A stretch of DNA of 6,279 bases from an uncultured Pseudodesulfovibrio sp. (GTDB lineage: Bacteria; Desulfobacterota; Desulfovibrionia; Desulfovibrionales; Desulfovibrionaceae). The translations under genes and the position numbers were made by a program. Below the pieces are notes generated by a model, which saw only the letters and a list, made by a program, of their open reading frames with translations, was not told where the DNA came from and searched no databases. The stretch covers positions 1 through 6,279 of the forward strand of contig CAMYLL010000170.1 of the NCBI GenBank assembly GCA_947259235.1, written 5' to 3'. Positions 5,195 to 6,279 of this stretch are shown in pieces. Within the stretch, counting starts at the first letter, position 1. Every line of letters starts with the position of its first letter.

Positions 5195-6279
5195 CTACCG
5201 TTCCTCCACGGGCTCCCATGACGCGCCCTCGGCGTCCACCTCGGGCAGGGCGCACGGTGTGCTGGGTGCGACCCTGTTGCCCTTGCCCTTGTCTATGAGG
5301 ACGGGCGCGGCGCCGATGATCACGTTGACGTTGCCGCCCATGAGCACTTGGCTCTTGATTCCAGTGAAATCAGTCAGATCGGTCCAGGCAAAGGTGTTGG
5401 CAGAGGCCTCAAGGGTCTCGAAGGGGTAGCAGTAGAGGGCGTAACGCGACTCGCCGCGGACCCTGTTGTTGGCGAAGAATCCGCGCGAACCGGTCTGGAC
5501 CATGCCGCGCGCTTCGGAGCCACCGGCCATGACGATGTCGTTGCATGTTGCCACAATGTCGTTTGCATAGAGTAGCAGCCCGGTGGAAGCGTCGCCCCGC
5601 GCCTCGATGCGGTTGTTGGTGATGCAGGGGCGGCTGTTGCGCGAGAAATCCACGCCGCCGGAGGTATCGAAGTACCATCCGGCCACGATGCCGTTGGGGC
5701 CGTATTTGTGTGGATATTCGATGCCGGTGTCCGGTGTCATGATCCGGTTGCCGTCGATGGTAATGGTCCCCTGGCCTTTGTCGTCCATGGCGTTGTCCAG
5801 AATCTCTATGCCGTTGCGCGAGGCCTTGGTGATCAGGTTGTCCCTGACGGTCAGGTCCGCGCCCCAGGTCCAGTCCGCCAGGACGCCGTAGCCTGCGGTT
5901 TTCTCCGGTTGGTCGGTGGACATGTAGAAGCGGTTGTCCTCGATTCGTATGGTTGCGGCGCGCTTGATGCCTTTGGCCGGGGAGTCGAGGCGGTTGCCGA
6001 TCACAACGCCCGCCTGGAATGCGAGCGTGTCGCCGTCGGCCCACTTGATGGCCAGGTCCTGCGCCATGACCCGGGACACGGTGCAGCCGCGAACGTCGAG
6101 GCCGCCCACATGGGGGAAATGAAGGGGGGTTCCCTTGGCTCCCTCGAACCGGATGGTGCGCACGGCCACCAGCGGCCCCTTGCCCGCAGGCGGGGCGCCC
6201 CTGACGGGCAGGGGGGAGTAGAATGTCCAGAAACCGCCGATGATCCGTGTGAGCGGCTCGCCCACCTCGTCGGCTTCGC
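5195..6279 (-). CDS. Right-handed parallel beta-helix repeat protein, C-terminal part
   Basis: The frame is open from the window edge to a TAG at 5195-5197, giving about 360 residues. A GTG at 6265 is in frame, but the frame is open upstream of it and no ribosome site precedes it, so the true start is probably outside the window. Numbered from that GTG, repeated rungs of hydrophobic strand plus an Asn turn are visible: TIRIEDNRFYMST (105-117), LTVRDNLITKASRNGIEIL (138-156), TITIDGNRIMTPDTGIEY (167-184), ITNNRIEARGDASTGLLLY (215-233), GFFANNRVRGESRYALYCY (262-280) and LEASANTFAW (285-294). This is the pectate-lyase-like PbH1 pattern, a fold shared by polysaccharide-acting enzymes and surface proteins. 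No catalytic set can be assigned, so the function is open. Signal peptide status cannot be judged. The last 40 or so residues are non-repetitive and acidic. Transcription runs toward the MarR gene with no clear terminator between. Confidence 0.85.
   Translation of the reverse strand, partial: EADEVGEPLTRIIGGFWTFYSPLPVRGAPPAGKGPLVAVRTIRFEGAKGTPLHFPHVGGLDVRGCTVSRVMAQDLAIKWADGDTLAFQAGVVIGNRLDSPAKGIKRAATIRIEDNRFYMSTDQPEKTAGYGVLADWTWGADLTVRDNLITKASRNGIEILDNAMDDKGQGTITIDGNRIMTPDTGIEYPHKYGPNGIVAGWYFDTSGGVDFSRNSRPCITNNRIEARGDASTGLLLYANDIVATCNDIVMAGGSEARGMVQTGSRGFFANNRVRGESRYALYCYPFETLEASANTFAWTDLTDFTGIKSQVLMGGNVNVIIGAAPVLIDKGKGNRVAPSTPCALPEVDAEGASWEPVEER

Noticed and set aside
4914..5255. N-terminal extension of the MarR protein up to 5255
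   Set aside because: It is Pro/Ser/Thr/Arg-rich low-complexity sequence that runs across the promoter, operator and tandem repeat.

Overview
The window is GC-rich bacterial chromosome with six protein genes, two of them cut by the window edges. The CheV-type chemotaxis protein, the NeuB-type nonulosonate synthase, the flavoredoxin-like flavin reductase and the small DUF2325 protein together suggest a motile, Gram-negative, probably anaerobic deltaproteobacterium of the Desulfovibrio/Pseudodesulfovibrio kind. That assignment is inference from gene content and protein style, not from a marker gene.

Layout. Plus strand, left side: the C-terminal tail of an unidentified protein (to 149) is followed after 2 bases by a NeuB-family sialic/legionaminic/pseudaminic acid synthase (152-1243). 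This pair looks like the end of a surface-sugar operon and closes with a strong intrinsic terminator (1283-1319). A free-standing cheV (1415-2371) follows. Minus strand, right side: a DUF2325 gene (2664-2945), a flavin reductase (3058-3651), a MarR-family regulator (4479-4913) and the C-terminal part of a parallel beta-helix protein (5195 to beyond 6279). The two groups converge at about 2372-2663.

Regulation is the most interesting part. A perfect inverted repeat, TTGTACATACAA, occurs three times (3946-3957, 4415-4426, 4932-4943), each inside an identical or near-identical 16-base block. One copy overlaps the likely promoter of the MarR gene. The other two lie in the roughly 830-base gene-poor stretch between the MarR gene and the flavin reductase, each next to promoter-like hexamers pointing toward the flavin reductase. 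The simplest reading is an autoregulated MarR regulon with the flavin reductase as a target, in which one promoter appears to have lost its gene or drives only a leader or small transcript. The MarR protein has two N-terminal cysteines, so redox or electrophile sensing is possible but unproven.

Separately, the DUF2325 gene has a good sigma-70 promoter (TTGACA-17-TATTAA) with a Fur-box-like palindrome directly downstream of the -10 element, suggesting iron-responsive repression. A second, weaker Fur-like AT-rich site lies beyond the 3' end of that gene with no evident target.

No tRNA, rRNA, CRISPR array, insertion sequence or integrase was seen. A three-copy imperfect purine-rich repeat of about 30 bases lies between the MarR gene and the beta-helix gene.
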